NCBI RefSeq assembly: GCF_014205875.1
Contig: NZ_JACHEN010000002.1
Coordinates: 2,485 to 66,484, forward strand
Length of the DNA: 64,000 bases
From: Anaerosolibacter carboniphilus
Lineage (GTDB): Bacteria; Bacillota; Clostridia; Peptostreptococcales; Thermotaleaceae
Reading direction: 5' to 3'
The position numbers and the translations under genes are program-made. Within the stretch, counting starts at the first letter, position 1. Each line of letters begins with the position of its first letter. The notes beneath the pieces were generated by a model that ran no database searches, was not told the DNA's origin, and saw only the letters and a list, made by a program, of their open reading frames with translations. Shown here piece by piece: positions 17,625-27,825 of this stretch.

Positions 17625-20216
17625 TTATTCTTCTCTTCCAATGGATTCAATAATATTCATCCTCGCTACTCGCTTCAGCGGAACTAAGGTGGCCAATAAT
17701 GTAATGACGATGGTACCTATTCCTGCAATGAGAATAGCATTCGTTGGAAATACCCAGATCATACCTTCAATTTCAATGGCAAACTGGTATAGCAAATAGG
17801 ATAATCCTGTCCCTATGATACTGCCCCAGAAGGCACCAATAATGCCATACAGTACCCCCTCCGTGATTACCATTCTCTGCATCTGATCCATGGTCATGCC
17901 CACAGCTCGCAGCGTTCCAAATTCACGGGTCCTCAAAATTAGATTTGTACTAATGGTATTGATAATATTCAATGCTCCAATCAGAGCAATGACCGCTACA
18001 AATCCATACAAAAGTACAGAGACTGTAATTCTTGCCTGCTCCTGAACACCAGCTTTTTCTCCATAGTCAATCAACGTACCGCCTCTCACTCGCTCTGCCA
18101 TCTCCTTTAGTTTGGGTTTCAGAGCTTCCTTATCCGCATCCTTATCTACCTCCACATCAAAACCTGCATATTGACTCATGCCTGTCAAGCTTTGAAATAC
18201 TTCTTCCGTAGAAATCACTGCAATACTGTCACTTGGATATGGATAGGATAGGGGTACTTTATCCAATATGCCTACGATCTTAACCTTTTGAAGCCCTTCC
18301 ACCCCTGCATCTTCTTTATATAGTTCTTCTTTTACATCTATATAGATATAATCGCCTACCTTCAGATTGGCAGATTGAATAATAGCCTTATTATTGTCTT
18401 CATTTCTTCGGATCTCTTGATTTTGGACAATCAAAACACCCTTTTCATGATTGATTTCTTCTCGATCTGCAGTCCCACTTAACAGCACTTTCTTTGCCTC
18501 TGCAAGACCTATGTCATCATATCCCCAAAATAGCGAACTAGTTAGAGGTTTAAAACACTCGCTTCCCTTTAGGTTTTGTAATTCTCCCTGTCTGGAGATC
18601 AATTCCTTCTTATACTCTTCTCTCATCTTGTTTTGGGGGAAGGTTACCATCACCGATTTAAAATGATCCTTGTATACAGTTTTTACTCCAGATATTTCTT
18701 TCAGATCTTCATAATCCTTCTCGGTGAATCCCCTTGTATCATTGGAGCCCATTTGTACAATTTTATAGTCCTTTAAGAAGGCATCCTTGCCATGCATTCC
18801 TTGGAACATATAATGGACAAAGGCATTAAAGACGATAAAAATTACGATCCCAATACACATAGAAAAAACGGTAATGGCGAATCTCTTTCGACTCCTCCTT
18901 AGGTTTTTATAAGCCATCTCTCCACCAATGCCTAAGAATCTTCTAATCATCAGATAGCTTCTGGCTTTTTTAATGGCCTTTTTCTCCTTCTGGCGATTGG
19001 TAATGGCTTGAATAGGTGATACCTTTCCTGCCAAATAGGCTGGGCTCAAAGCCGATAAGATCACAGCAATCACACCCGTGACAGCACTGCCGAGCAACAC
19101 CCTAGGGCTGATGATGACTTCTACTGTCGCCAGGATAGAATACTTGCTTAGATTGAGCAGCGCCAACACAATTTTTACCGCTAAAATCCCACTGGCTAAC
19201 CCCAACGGTAAGGCTATTAGAGCGATCACCAAAGCTTCTCCCAACACGATTTCTCGTATCTGCTTTGGTGTGGTCCCCACGGATCGAAGGATGCCAAATT
19301 GTCGGATTCTCTCTAATACCGATATATGAAAGGCATTGTAAATCACTGCTGCTGTGGCAATCACGATCAAGCTCACCAAGAAAACAATAATGTTATTAAC
19401 TGCATCGTTGCTTTTTTGATCTTGACTTTGCCCTATGAGGAAAAGCAATCGAGCATTATCCTTCACCTGGGTTTTATCCAAATTGATATTCTGCGCAATC
19501 TCATGGATACTTTTCTGGATTGGCAAACCCTCTTTGATGAGAATGAATCCATTATATCTGATCCCTTTGTTTTCTTTTAGCTTTTCTACTGTACTTGGTG
19601 TCACAACGCCCCTACTAATCCCTTTCATTTGGGAATCCGCATCGTTCTCCAGTATGCCTGTCAATACAAATTGGTGGGGCACACGCTTCACAACTGAATC
19701 CTCTTGATTCTCCTTATCTCCAAAAATCTGCTCCAGTACTTGCTGTTCCGATATCTCTTCTACATCTAAAACAATAGTTTCACCAATCTTGGGCTTGCCG
19801 GGCATCTCTTGCAGCATCCATTTTTCTAAGGCGATTTCATTATCCCCTTCAGGCATTTTGCCTTCCAGAAGACTTATATACATCATCTCCCGTAGATTGG
19901 TATCATAACCTTCGATCTTTATATACGTGTTTCTTAGGACCGGGGCCATGCCCCCCTCTATCTTGTAGCCTACCTGTTCCACTCTGATATGCTTTTTCAA
20001 TATCTCCAACTGTTCTTTTGTCATATCTACCAGTTGGGTATGATAATAACCATTGCTTTTTTTTACATCTTCCAGATTCTTATGATTTAAGCTCTCCATC
20101 ATGGTTCCGATGGCAGTAATCAAGGCGATGGAAAGGATTACTCCCAGGATCGTCAGCAGAGTTCTTTTCTTTTGATTTTTCAAGTATCGAAAGGTAAGTT
20201 GCCTATAACTTTTCAT
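17625..20216 (-). CDS. ABC transporter permease, FtsX/MacB type, duplicated
   Basis: 863 aa. Two tandem FtsX permease halves: a first membrane anchor (about 17-37) with an extracytoplasmic domain and three helices (about 285-405), then a second anchor (about 450-470), a large extracytoplasmic domain and three C-terminal helices (about 740-860). The length and topology fit the large LolE/YxdM-like permeases that handle peptides or lipoproteins rather than small solutes. The ATG overlaps the ATPase stop (ATGA), so the two are translationally coupled. With the upstream two-component genes it probably forms an antimicrobial-peptide or envelope-stress module; substrate unknown. Confidence 0.9.
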   Translation of the reverse strand: MKSYRQLTFRYLKNQKKRTLLTILGVILSIALITAIGTMMESLNHKNLEDVKKSNGYYHTQLVDMTKEQLEILKKHIRVEQVGYKIEGGMAPVLRNTYIKIEGYDTNLREMMYISLLEGKMPEGDNEIALEKWMLQEMPGKPKIGETIVLDVEEISEQQVLEQIFGDKENQEDSVVKRVPHQFVLTGILENDADSQMKGISRGVVTPSTVEKLKENKGIRYNGFILIKEGLPIQKSIHEIAQNINLDKTQVKDNARLLFLIGQSQDQKSNDAVNNIIVFLVSLIVIATAAVIYNAFHISVLERIRQFGILRSVGTTPKQIREIVLGEALVIALIALPLGLASGILAVKIVLALLNLSKYSILATVEVIISPRVLLGSAVTGVIAVILSALSPAYLAGKVSPIQAITNRQKEKKAIKKARSYLMIRRFLGIGGEMAYKNLRRSRKRFAITVFSMCIGIVIFIVFNAFVHYMFQGMHGKDAFLKDYKIVQMGSNDTRGFTEKDYEDLKEISGVKTVYKDHFKSVMVTFPQNKMREEYKKELISRQGELQNLKGSECFKPLTSSLFWGYDDIGLAEAKKVLLSGTADREEINHEKGVLIVQNQEIRRNEDNNKAIIQSANLKVGDYIYIDVKEELYKEDAGVEGLQKVKIVGILDKVPLSYPYPSDSIAVISTEEVFQSLTGMSQYAGFDVEVDKDADKEALKPKLKEMAERVRGGTLIDYGEKAGVQEQARITVSVLLYGFVAVIALIGALNIINTISTNLILRTREFGTLRAVGMTMDQMQRMVITEGVLYGIIGAFWGSIIGTGLSYLLYQFAIEIEGMIWVFPTNAILIAGIGTIVITLLATLVPLKRVARMNIIESIGREE

Positions 20217-20896
20217 CGTCTTACCTCCCGATTTCGAGCGATCATACCATCCTCTATGGTAATAACGCGATCCGCTTGGGATGCAATTTCTAGGTCATGG
20301 GTAATCATGACCAAGGTTTGATTATATTTTTGAACCGAAAAACGTAACAATTCCAGTACTTCCTTACTGTTTTTGCTATCCAGATTTCCTGTAGGTTCAT
20401 CGGCAAAAATGATGGCTGGTTTATAGGCCAAAGCCCGCCCGATAGATACCCGCTGTTGTTGCCCACCAGAAAGCTGATTGGGATAGTGATACTTTCGATC
20501 CTTTAAACCCAAAATCTCCATCAATTCTCCAAGGTATTTCTGATCTACATCCTTTCGGTCCAATAACAATGGCAGCGTGATATTTTCTTCTGCCGACAGG
20601 ACAGGAATCAGATTATAGAACTGAAAGATGAATCCAATCTTCCTTCTCCTAAAAATGGACAATTCCTTTTCCGATAGGCTATAAATATCTACCCCATCTA
20701 CAATAACCTTTCCTGATGTGGGGCGGTCCAATCCACCCAGCAGATGCAGCAAAGTGCTTTTGCCTGACCCTGAAGGCCCTACCACTGCCACAAATTCTCC
20801 TTCACCAATGGCAATATCCACATTCTTCAATGCTTCAACCTGAGTCTCTCCCTTTCCATAGGTTTTGCTCAATTCGATTGTTTTTAATATATCCAT
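20213..20896 (-). CDS. ABC transporter ATP-binding protein (LolD/MacB-type)
   Basis: 227 aa. Walker A GPSGSGKST, Q-loop FQFYNLIP, signature LSGGQQQR, Walker B IIFADEP and the H-loop His in MITHDLEIA are all intact. The LFRRRKIGFIFQ type of sequence places it in the LolD/MacB/BceA branch that pairs with FtsX permeases. It energises the permease encoded immediately downstream with a 4-nt overlap. It has its own promoter with an operator-like repeat. Confidence 0.95.
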   Translation of the reverse strand: MDILKTIELSKTYGKGETQVEALKNVDIAIGEGEFVAVVGPSGSGKSTLLHLLGGLDRPTSGKVIVDGVDIYSLSEKELSIFRRRKIGFIFQFYNLIPVLSAEENITLPLLLDRKDVDQKYLGELMEILGLKDRKYHYPNQLSGGQQQRVSIGRALAYKPAIIFADEPTGNLDSKNSKEVLELLRFSVQKYNQTLVMITHDLEIASQADRVITIEDGMIARNREVRR

Positions 20897-20926
20897 TTTC
20901 TATTCTCCTATCTTCATAATCTTGTA

Positions 20927-20976
20927 AGTATACTATACGGCTTCTACCTTACAATCCGATGAATGGATACCTTACA
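20927..20976 (-). promoter_or_regulatory. ABC-transporter promoter with direct-repeat operator
   Basis: On the minus strand, TTGTAA (20949-20954), 16-bp spacer, TATACT (20927-20932). Two exact copies of TACCTTACA (plus-strand reading) at 20945-20953 and 20968-20976 are 23 bp apart, one overlapping the -35. The arrangement suits binding by the OmpR-type regulator encoded upstream. Confidence 0.6.
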
Positions 20977-20997
20977 GTTTTGTAAGATAGGATAGAA

Positions 20998-22251
20998 TTA
21001 GATAATTCCTTTTAAAAAAGTAATTATAAATGTGGTACCCTCACCCACCTTGCTTTTGACTGCCATCCTGCCATGGTGATTTTCAATGATCACTTTTGAC
21101 AATGCTAGTCCGATACCTGTCCCACTGCCATGGACATTGTCTTTCCCTTTATAAAACCGCTCAAAAATATGGGGCAGGTCTTCTTCTCTAATACCCTCCC
21201 CATTATCGGTAATGGTTATTCTCACCATAACAGGTGTCTCTGAAATCTCGATTTCAATTTTTCCTCCATATCCTGTATGATCAATGGCATTCTTCACCAT
21301 GTTGCTGATGGCTTCCGCGATCCAATTGTGGTCATGAATAAAGTGGATATCATGGCTGACACTTCTGATTTCCAGTTGCTGCCCTTTCACTTCTGCCCTT
21401 GGTCTTAAGGACTCCACCCCTTCCTTCACGGTCTCCAGAATAGAAGCATCTTCCTTTTTGAATTCAATGGCCTCAGCTTCAATTCTCGCCATTTTCAAAA
21501 GACTTTTGATCAGCCATTCCATCCGTTCCAGCTGTTGCTCACTCTTTATGAGAAATTGTCTTTGGGTATCCTGATCCATTCCTTCATCCAGCATTAGCTC
21601 ATTAAACATCTTTAGAGACGCCAGCGGTGTTTTCAACTGGTGGGAGATATCGGAGGTAATGTTTTTCAGAAAAACCCTGTCTGCCTTTAATCGTTCCAGA
21701 TTCCCTTCCAGCACCTTGGACATTTGGTTGAATTGATGGGCCAATTTTGAAAATGCACCTTCATCGGATTCTGGCAGCCTTATGGTAAAATCGCCTTCTA
21801 CGATTTTCTCAGCACCCTCTGATAACAAGGCAATCCTTCTATACATAATCCGAATAAAAAACAAAAATGTTCCCAGAGATAAGAGAATACCCATCATGAT
21901 TCCGCCTATCCCCATGCCCAGGAAACGCGAATAGTAGCGGCGGATAACTGGGATAATAGAGATAGGCATTTCCACTGTATAACCATATTTCTCAGCAGCT
22001 TCTATCCCGGTCAGCCGTTCATCTTCGGTACTCTCTTTTACAAAATCCTCTATGATTTCATCTCTGAGTTCCGGATGTCGTGATAGGATGTTCCCCATAA
22101 TAGAAATATTCTTCTCCACCAATTCTCTGTTGAAGCTATCCCATAGAGAAAAGAATAGAATCCCTCCTAGAGCAAACATAACCATCAGCACCACCAGTAA
22201 ACCTAACAACAGACCTTTGATTTCAGGATTTCTCAGCATATTCCCTTCCAT
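20998..22251 (-). CDS. Sensor histidine kinase of the ABC two-component system
   Basis: 417 aa. Membrane helices at about 11-32 and 112-133 flank an extracytoplasmic loop of about 80 residues. A HAMP domain (about 134-185), HisKA with phospho-His in DISHQLKTP (about 204) and HATPase_c (NMVKNAIDH, DNGEGI, GTGIGLALS) follow. It starts 3 nt after the response-regulator stop, so the pair is co-translated. The loop is too long for the short-loop intramembrane-sensing BceS class, so it may sense its signal directly. Confidence 0.93.
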   Translation of the reverse strand: MEGNMLRNPEIKGLLLGLLVVLMVMFALGGILFFSLWDSFNRELVEKNISIMGNILSRHPELRDEIIEDFVKESTEDERLTGIEAAEKYGYTVEMPISIIPVIRRYYSRFLGMGIGGIMMGILLSLGTFLFFIRIMYRRIALLSEGAEKIVEGDFTIRLPESDEGAFSKLAHQFNQMSKVLEGNLERLKADRVFLKNITSDISHQLKTPLASLKMFNELMLDEGMDQDTQRQFLIKSEQQLERMEWLIKSLLKMARIEAEAIEFKKEDASILETVKEGVESLRPRAEVKGQQLEIRSVSHDIHFIHDHNWIAEAISNMVKNAIDHTGYGGKIEIEISETPVMVRITITDNGEGIREEDLPHIFERFYKGKDNVHGSGTGIGLALSKVIIENHHGRMAVKSKVGEGTTFIITFLKGII

Positions 22252-22254
22252 CTC

Positions 22255-22965
22255 TTACCTCTTTTCCTGATGTTTCTTATTCCACTTGTAACCGATGCCA
22301 CGCACGGTCACAATATATTCTGGCTTCGACGGATTGTCCTCCAGTTTTTCTCGTAACCTCCGTATATAAACAGACACCGTATTATCATCTACAAATTCCC
22401 CATCCATATCCCATAGCTTCTCTAGAATTATCTCTCTTCCCAAAGTCTGCATGGGATTTTGGATAAGAGCACTCAGCAGCTTGTATTCTGCTGGAGTCAA
22501 TAGAATTTCTTTATTATCTCTTGTAACCTTTGTTTCTAAGGGGTAGAGGGCAATATCTCCGGATTTTATGCATACTGCAGCTGTCCTTGTATTTTCCTGA
22601 TTGCCACCTTGGCGTCTCAGTACGGCTCGTATCCTGGAGATCAACTCTTTCACACGAAAGGGCTTCGTAATATAGTCATCCCCACCAATGTCCAACCCCA
22701 GTACCACATTGACCTCTTCATCGCAGGCTGTCAGAAAGATGACCGGTATTTTTGAGGTTTCCCGTATTTCTCTGCACAAATCGTAACCGCTGCCATCGGG
22801 AAGCATCACGTCCAGTAGTACCAGTTGATATCTCTCCTCTTGAAAAGCTTTCTTTGCAGCTTGTATATTATCTGCCACCTGCACTTCAAATTCTTCTTTT
22901 TTCAGGGCAAACTCAATGCCCATGGCCAGCGCCTGGTCATCCTCTACCACCAAAATTCTTGACAT
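22255..22965 (-). CDS. OmpR-family response regulator
   Basis: 236 aa. Receiver domain (about 1-118) with the acidic pocket EDD, phospho-acceptor Asp near 52 (LVLLDVMLPDGSG), Thr in FLTAC and Lys in YITKPF. The C-terminal winged helix (about 130-230) has LLTPAEYKLL and the recognition-helix segment VSVYIRRLREKLE. It is the first gene of the set; the direct repeat before the ABC ATPase gene is its likely target. Confidence 0.95.
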   Translation of the reverse strand: MSRILVVEDDQALAMGIEFALKKEEFEVQVADNIQAAKKAFQEERYQLVLLDVMLPDGSGYDLCREIRETSKIPVIFLTACDEEVNVVLGLDIGGDDYITKPFRVKELISRIRAVLRRQGGNQENTRTAAVCIKSGDIALYPLETKVTRDNKEILLTPAEYKLLSALIQNPMQTLGREIILEKLWDMDGEFVDDNTVSVYIRRLREKLEDNPSKPEYIVTVRGIGYKWNKKHQEKR

Positions 22966-23064
22966 TTCCAGCTCACCTCTTTTATTTTCTCTCAGTACAA
23001 CCTCACGATATCCCGTTTAGAATAATATAGCCACTCCCATTGCCAAGAGCGGCTATCACTTCAT

Positions 23065-23946
23065 TTAAAGGAAATCTCCATCGAAAAAGGACATCTGTTT
23101 TGATGCCTCTTCCTGATAAAACCTCATCTTCCTTGGCAATCTTAGTTTGTCACAGGTCTCCTTGAAAATACTATAGAGTTTTTTATATTCTGGCACAGCG
23201 CAGCCGTAGGCATAACCATAGGTTCGCTTATACTTTTCCTTTAATTTTAGATCCTGTCGATCAAGCCCCCTATAAAAATACTCCCTCTGACCTTCTCGGA
23301 GGGTCATCCCAAACCAGGCGATGATATACTGGGTTCCTGCGATCTTACTTCTTCGAACGATCTCCCGGATATTTTCCTCTTGATCGGTGATGAAAGGGAG
23401 TACAGGCATGAGTAATACCCCCGTATAGATTCCGTTTCTGGATAGCCTTTCCATCGCTTCGAATCTTTTGCTTGAACTGGGCGCATGGGGCTCAATCCAT
23501 GAAGCCAACTGATCATCTGCCGTTGTGATGGTCATAGACACCGCAGCATAGGTTTTGCTGATGTCTTCCAAAATATCTATATCTCGGGTAACCAAATCAC
23601 CCTTTGTCATAATATGAACAGGAAAGCGGTGCTTAGCGATTACCTCCAATGCCTTTCTGGTCATCTGTACTTCTTTTTCTATGGGCATATAAGGATCATT
23701 CATGGCACCGGTTCCAATAGTTCCCTTTGTTCGCTTGGAGGGAATTTCCTTCTCTAGCAGTTCAATAGCATTCTCCTTGATTTGTATCTGTGAGAAGTTC
23801 TTGATCCCATAACAGGTACTCCGGGAATCACAGTAGATGCATCCATGCTGGCAGCCACGATATAAATTCATATTGTATCGCAATCCAAACATAGGGTCCT
23901 TTTTTACTGTAGAAAGCATTGTCTTTGCTTGAATGGTTTCTAGCAT
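23065..23946 (-). CDS. Radical SAM protein, SplB/Rv2578c-like
   Basis: 293 aa. The radical SAM cluster motif is Cys32-x3-Cys36-x2-Cys39 (CQHGCIYC) in the context LYRGCQHGCIYCDSR, as in the Rv2578c/SPL-like group. NDPYMPIEK, PVHIMTKG and GVLLMPVLPFITD are further family blocks. It is shorter than spore photoproduct lyase, which also lacks this exact context, so a DNA-repair role should not be assumed. Substrate unknown. AAGGTG precedes the ATG. Confidence 0.85.
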   Translation of the reverse strand: MLETIQAKTMLSTVKKDPMFGLRYNMNLYRGCQHGCIYCDSRSTCYGIKNFSQIQIKENAIELLEKEIPSKRTKGTIGTGAMNDPYMPIEKEVQMTRKALEVIAKHRFPVHIMTKGDLVTRDIDILEDISKTYAAVSMTITTADDQLASWIEPHAPSSSKRFEAMERLSRNGIYTGVLLMPVLPFITDQEENIREIVRRSKIAGTQYIIAWFGMTLREGQREYFYRGLDRQDLKLKEKYKRTYGYAYGCAVPEYKKLYSIFKETCDKLRLPRKMRFYQEEASKQMSFFDGDFL

Positions 23947-24369
23947 ATTACTTCACCTTACTCAGTACAGTCGCTATCGTATACATATTGTCTTTTAATC
24001 CTATACAAAAAAGCTCCTTCATATCGATAAAATTGGTCCTTACTTTCATTTGAACTTTCACTCCTTTTCAACGTCTATTTACAATATTCTTCTCCATAGC
24101 CGATTCCATTCCTTTATATTTCCTCATGAACTTCATCCTTATCTTCGATATCCATAATAAAATTCATGGTCTTTCTCCATTCTTTATACTGTTTTCGCAT
24201 CTTGAGATCAGATCAATTAACAATCTTTTAACTGAAATTCTACAAATCGCTCTTACATCGTCACAGGCTTTCTCGTATACTGTACATGTACCTAGAGTAC
24301 TTAGTTATACATTAATCCGTAGTTTCAAGAAGCTAAGTTCATTATATAACTATTTAAAGGGGGATACAC
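23947..24369. other. Intergenic region upstream of the chemoreceptor
   Basis: AT-rich, about 420 bp, with no convincing ORF. I see a GTACATGTAC palindrome near 24283 but no clear promoter or riboswitch. It presumably contains the divergent promoters of the radical SAM gene and the chemoreceptor. Confidence 0.5.
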
Positions 24370-26058
24370 ATGTCATTAAGTAAAAAAATTTCATTGGGAT
24401 GCGTATTGCTAATCATTATTTCAGTAATCCTGGCATATGCAAACAATCAAGCGCTTAATGGTTTAATTGCCCACGTAGATGCCACCCGGCAAGATACTGA
24501 AAAAGGCATGTTTGTCGATGGAATCATCCTAAATCACTATTCCTGGGCAAATGACTTAAATTTAACCCTCCATACCCACGAAGCATTTACAGGTGAACTG
24601 AATTATAAAAAGTGTCCACTGGGCAAATGGATGGAAAGTGAAGAAGTGAAGAACATGAAAGATGAGAATATCATCGCCATCCTAAAAAAACTTGAACAAC
24701 CTCATATGAGATTACATAATTCTGCCAAGGATATTCATAGTTATATCCAGGCGGGGTATCCAGAAAGCACCTTGAAAGTATATATGGATACGACGGTCCC
24801 GTCACTAAAAGAAGTTAAGAGCAATTTAGAAGAACTAAAAAAATATTATAATGCTCAAAGCAAAGCATCTATCATAGGCATTGAAGCAAAAACCAAAGCA
24901 AATAGGACATCCAACTTTATTTTAAGTTTTCTAGCAGTTGTTGCAGGTTTAATTGTCACCATCTACATCACAAACGAAACCGTTAAACCCATTAAGGCCA
25001 CTGTAGTATACGCAAAATCAATTGCAAATGGAGATCTATCTGTCAACATAAATAAAAAGTTTTTATCCCGAAAAGATGAAGTTGGGCTGCTCATTACAGC
25101 CTTTTATGATATGGCAAATAATATGAAATTCCTCATTCAAAACATTCAAACAGCCACTTATAAGTCTCAAACTGCCTCGGAAATGATTGTGACCTCAGCA
25201 GATGAAATCAGTTTATCCAGCACTGAGATTGCCCATGCAATTCAAGAGATTGCCATCGGTGCAACAAACCAAGCCCAGGAAGCCAATGAGAGCTTGTACG
25301 TAACAAGCGTTTTGGCTGAAAAAATAGAAGAAGTTTCTAAAGAAACACAACTGACTATTGAAAATGCTGGCAGTATGAAGGAAAAAAATGAGTTTGGAAT
25401 TAAAACAATTCTCGATCTGAAGGACAAGTTTAAGAGAAATACAGAGGTGTCCTTGGAAGTATCCACTAATTTACAGGAACTAGCAGCGAAATCCCATTCC
25501 ATCGATCAAATTGTTACCACGATCAATGGCCTCGCTGAACAGACAAATCTTCTAGCCCTAAATGCTGCCATTGAAGCCGCCCGTGCAGGTGAATCCGGAA
25601 GAGGCTTTGCTGTAGTAGCTGATGAAGTTAGAAAACTAGCCGAACAGTCAGCAGCAGCCACTAGAGAAATCCAAGCTATTATTCAAGATTTTAGAAATGT
25701 TATCAAAAACACTGAAACCACCATGGACAATACAAATCATATTGTCCATGCAGCCAATCTATCTTTAGAAGACACATCCACAGCGTTTTATGAAATAAAG
25801 CTATCGTCTGATCACTTAATTAATCAAATAGATGCTTTAGGTAAATTTGTAAAAGACATAGATGCTTCTATGAACCAAGTAACCATGAACATAGAAAATA
25901 TTTCTGCTATCACACAACAATCTGCGGCTTCTATCCAACAGGTCAGCGGTTCTACAGAAGAACAGACAGCCTCTATCGAAGAAGCGGCTGCTTCCATTCA
26001 AGAATTAGACAATATGATTAAATCGTTATCTGATTCTGTTAAAGTATTTAGGGTGTAA
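24370..26058 (+). CDS. Methyl-accepting chemotaxis protein with extracytoplasmic CZB domain
   Basis: 562 aa. Membrane helices at about 8-25 and 182-201 enclose an outside domain of about 155 residues. That domain carries the zinc-binding CZB pattern: His56 (NHYSW), Cys82 (KCPLGKW), and His112/His116 (EQPHMRLH). HAMP (about 203-255) and a signalling hairpin with the highly conserved tip ([21 protein letters not shown], about 385-405) follow. CZB domains bind zinc and sense hypochlorous acid or zinc in other bacteria; most known ones are cytoplasmic. AAGGGGG precedes the ATG. No che genes are nearby. Confidence 0.92.
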   Translation: MSLSKKISLGCVLLIIISVILAYANNQALNGLIAHVDATRQDTEKGMFVDGIILNHYSWANDLNLTLHTHEAFTGELNYKKCPLGKWMESEEVKNMKDENIIAILKKLEQPHMRLHNSAKDIHSYIQAGYPESTLKVYMDTTVPSLKEVKSNLEELKKYYNAQSKASIIGIEAKTKANRTSNFILSFLAVVAGLIVTIYITNETVKPIKATVVYAKSIANGDLSVNINKKFLSRKDEVGLLITAFYDMANNMKFLIQNIQTATYKSQTASEMIVTSADEISLSSTEIAHAIQEIAIGATNQAQEANESLYVTSVLAEKIEEVSKETQLTIENAGSMKEKNEFGIKTILDLKDKFKRNTEVSLEVSTNLQELAAKSHSIDQIVTTINGLAEQTNLLALNAAIEAARAGESGRGFAVVADEVRKLAEQSAAATREIQAIIQDFRNVIKNTETTMDNTNHIVHAANLSLEDTSTAFYEIKLSSDHLINQIDALGKFVKDIDASMNQVTMNIENISAITQQSAASIQQVSGSTEEQTASIEEAAASIQELDNMIKSLSDSVKVFRV

Positions 26059-26066
26059 TAAAACCA

Positions 26067-26110
26067 GATAAGCCTGAGAAATATACAAATGTATATTTCT
26101 CAGGCTTATC
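26067..26110 (+). terminator. Terminator of the chemoreceptor gene (convergent)
   Basis: A 19-bp near-perfect stem (GATAAGCCTGAGAAATATA arm) followed by TTATAAAA. It separates the chemoreceptor from the convergent FAD dehydrogenase gene. Confidence 0.85.
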
Positions 26111-26138
26111 TTATAAAATCCTTGTATACGCCTTATCA

Positions 26139-27542
26139 TTACTTTATCTTTCGGGCCATAAGGACTCCCATCACAGAGGCCATCATCAGTCCTCTGGTCC
26201 AGCCGCTGGAGTCACCTAAACAATATAGGCCTTTTATATTGGTCTCAAAGCTCTTATCGATATTGATCTTGTTGCTGTAGAATTTAATCTCTGGTCCATA
26301 TAACAAGGTCTCCCTGCTGGCGAAGCCTGGTACTACCGTATCCATAGCCTTGATAAAATTGAGGATATTCATCATTGGTCGATAGGGAATCGCTGAGGTC
26401 AAATCCCCTGCCACTGCATCGGGTAAAGTAGGCCGCACGTTAGATTGATCTAACTCATGCTGCCAGGTTCTTTTTCCTTCCAAGATATCCCCATATCGCT
26501 GCACAAGAATCTTACCATTCCCCAGCATATTTACCAGTTCAGCCACCTTCTTACCATACTGAATCGGCTGATTGAAGGGTTGAGAGAAGTTGTGGGAGCT
26601 TAATATAGCTAGATTCGTGTTATGGGATTTTTTATCTTTGTAGGAATGCCCATTCACAATAGCCAAATCATTGTCATAGTTCTCCTGAGACACAAAGCCT
26701 CCGGGGTTTTGACAGAAGGTTCTCACCTTGTTTTTGAAGGGTGCTGGATATCCAATGAGCTTTGATTCATAAAGGGCTTCGTTTACCGTCTCCATGATCT
26801 CATTTCTTACTTCCACTCGAACACCGATATCCACAGTACCTGCACTATGACGAATATCATGCTTTAAGCACATATCCTTCAGCCAATCGGCTCCTTTTCT
26901 GCCCGATGCCACAATGATTCGGTCTCCCTGGATTACTTCATCTTCTTTTTTGGTCTTTGCATCAGCAATCAACACACCTTTTGCAGCGCCTTCTTCAATC
27001 AATAGATCCTTTACCACCGTATCAAATTGAATCTCTACGCCAGATGCCATCAAATCATTTTGTATCTTGAGATAGATTTCTTGGGCTTTCTCTGTCCCCA
27101 AATGACGAATTGGACAGTCCACCAGTTTGAGTCCAGCTTCAATGGCCTTTCTTCGGATAGCTTTTACTTCATCATTGTTCTCTATGCCTTCTACCTTCGT
27201 GTCAGCTCCATAATCCAGATAAATCTGATCCGTATAGCGGATAAATTCCTGGGCTGTATCTACGCCAATGATATCGGGTAAATCTCCACCGACCTCATGA
27301 CTTAAAGAGAGCTTTCCATCGGAAAATGCCCCTGCCCCTGAAAAGCCCGTAGTGATATGACAATAAGGTTTACAGTATACGCATTGTTTTGTTTGTTCTT
27401 TGGGACAATGTCTTTTATCAATTCTTTTTCCCTTTTCAATGATTAATATTTTTTTGTCTGATTTTTGTCTCACCAATTCCAACGCCGTGAAAATCCCTGC
27501 TGGTCCTGCACCCACAATAATTACATCGTATCTCAACATCAT
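26139..27542 (-). CDS. FAD-dependent dehydrogenase (COG2509-like)
   Basis: 467 aa (465 if the second of two adjacent ATGs is used). The N-terminal dinucleotide fold VIIVGAGPAGIFTALEL binds FAD. A Cys-rich insert (HCPKEQTKQCVYCKPYCH) and TGFSGAGAFSDGKLSLS follow, then a C-terminal GLYCLGDSSGWTRGLMMASVMG that closes over FAD. These features define a large anaerobe/cyanobacterial family of uncharacterised dehydrogenases. The four-Cys cluster may bind iron-sulfur or zinc. Reaction unknown. Confidence 0.85.
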   Translation of the reverse strand: MMLRYDVIIVGAGPAGIFTALELVRQKSDKKILIIEKGKRIDKRHCPKEQTKQCVYCKPYCHITTGFSGAGAFSDGKLSLSHEVGGDLPDIIGVDTAQEFIRYTDQIYLDYGADTKVEGIENNDEVKAIRRKAIEAGLKLVDCPIRHLGTEKAQEIYLKIQNDLMASGVEIQFDTVVKDLLIEEGAAKGVLIADAKTKKEDEVIQGDRIIVASGRKGADWLKDMCLKHDIRHSAGTVDIGVRVEVRNEIMETVNEALYESKLIGYPAPFKNKVRTFCQNPGGFVSQENYDNDLAIVNGHSYKDKKSHNTNLAILSSHNFSQPFNQPIQYGKKVAELVNMLGNGKILVQRYGDILEGKRTWQHELDQSNVRPTLPDAVAGDLTSAIPYRPMMNILNFIKAMDTVVPGFASRETLLYGPEIKFYSNKINIDKSFETNIKGLYCLGDSSGWTRGLMMASVMGVLMARKIK

Positions 27543-27779
27543 CCACTCCTTCTTCGAAGTTCATATTTCGTATTTTTTTATATTTCATACATTTATAATT
27601 CGTATTATGTCGAACATTAATTTGATTTACATCATTATTGTACAATTATTTTCACCCTTTGACTAGCACTTTTTTGTTAAATCTAATTTTTGTGGTTATA
27701 ATTGAAATATAGAGTTTTTCTCTTTTTGAATAAAATCCCAACAGCTATACGACCATGCAAATAAATGGTTCTCGATTGG

Positions 27780-27788
27780 TGGTATAAT
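27780..27788 (+). promoter_or_regulatory. Extended -10 promoter for the nitroreductase
   Basis: TGGTATAAT, an extended -10 element 38 bp before the ATG; no good -35 is seen, which is normal for extended -10 promoters. Confidence 0.55.
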
Positions 27789-27825
27789 AGAAAGTACCAT
27801 TATACATATAAGGAGGGTAAAACTC

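Noticed and set aside
23065..23946. Spore photoproduct lyase
   Set aside because: Shares the radical SAM core but is short and has the RGCQHGCIYC context of a different group.
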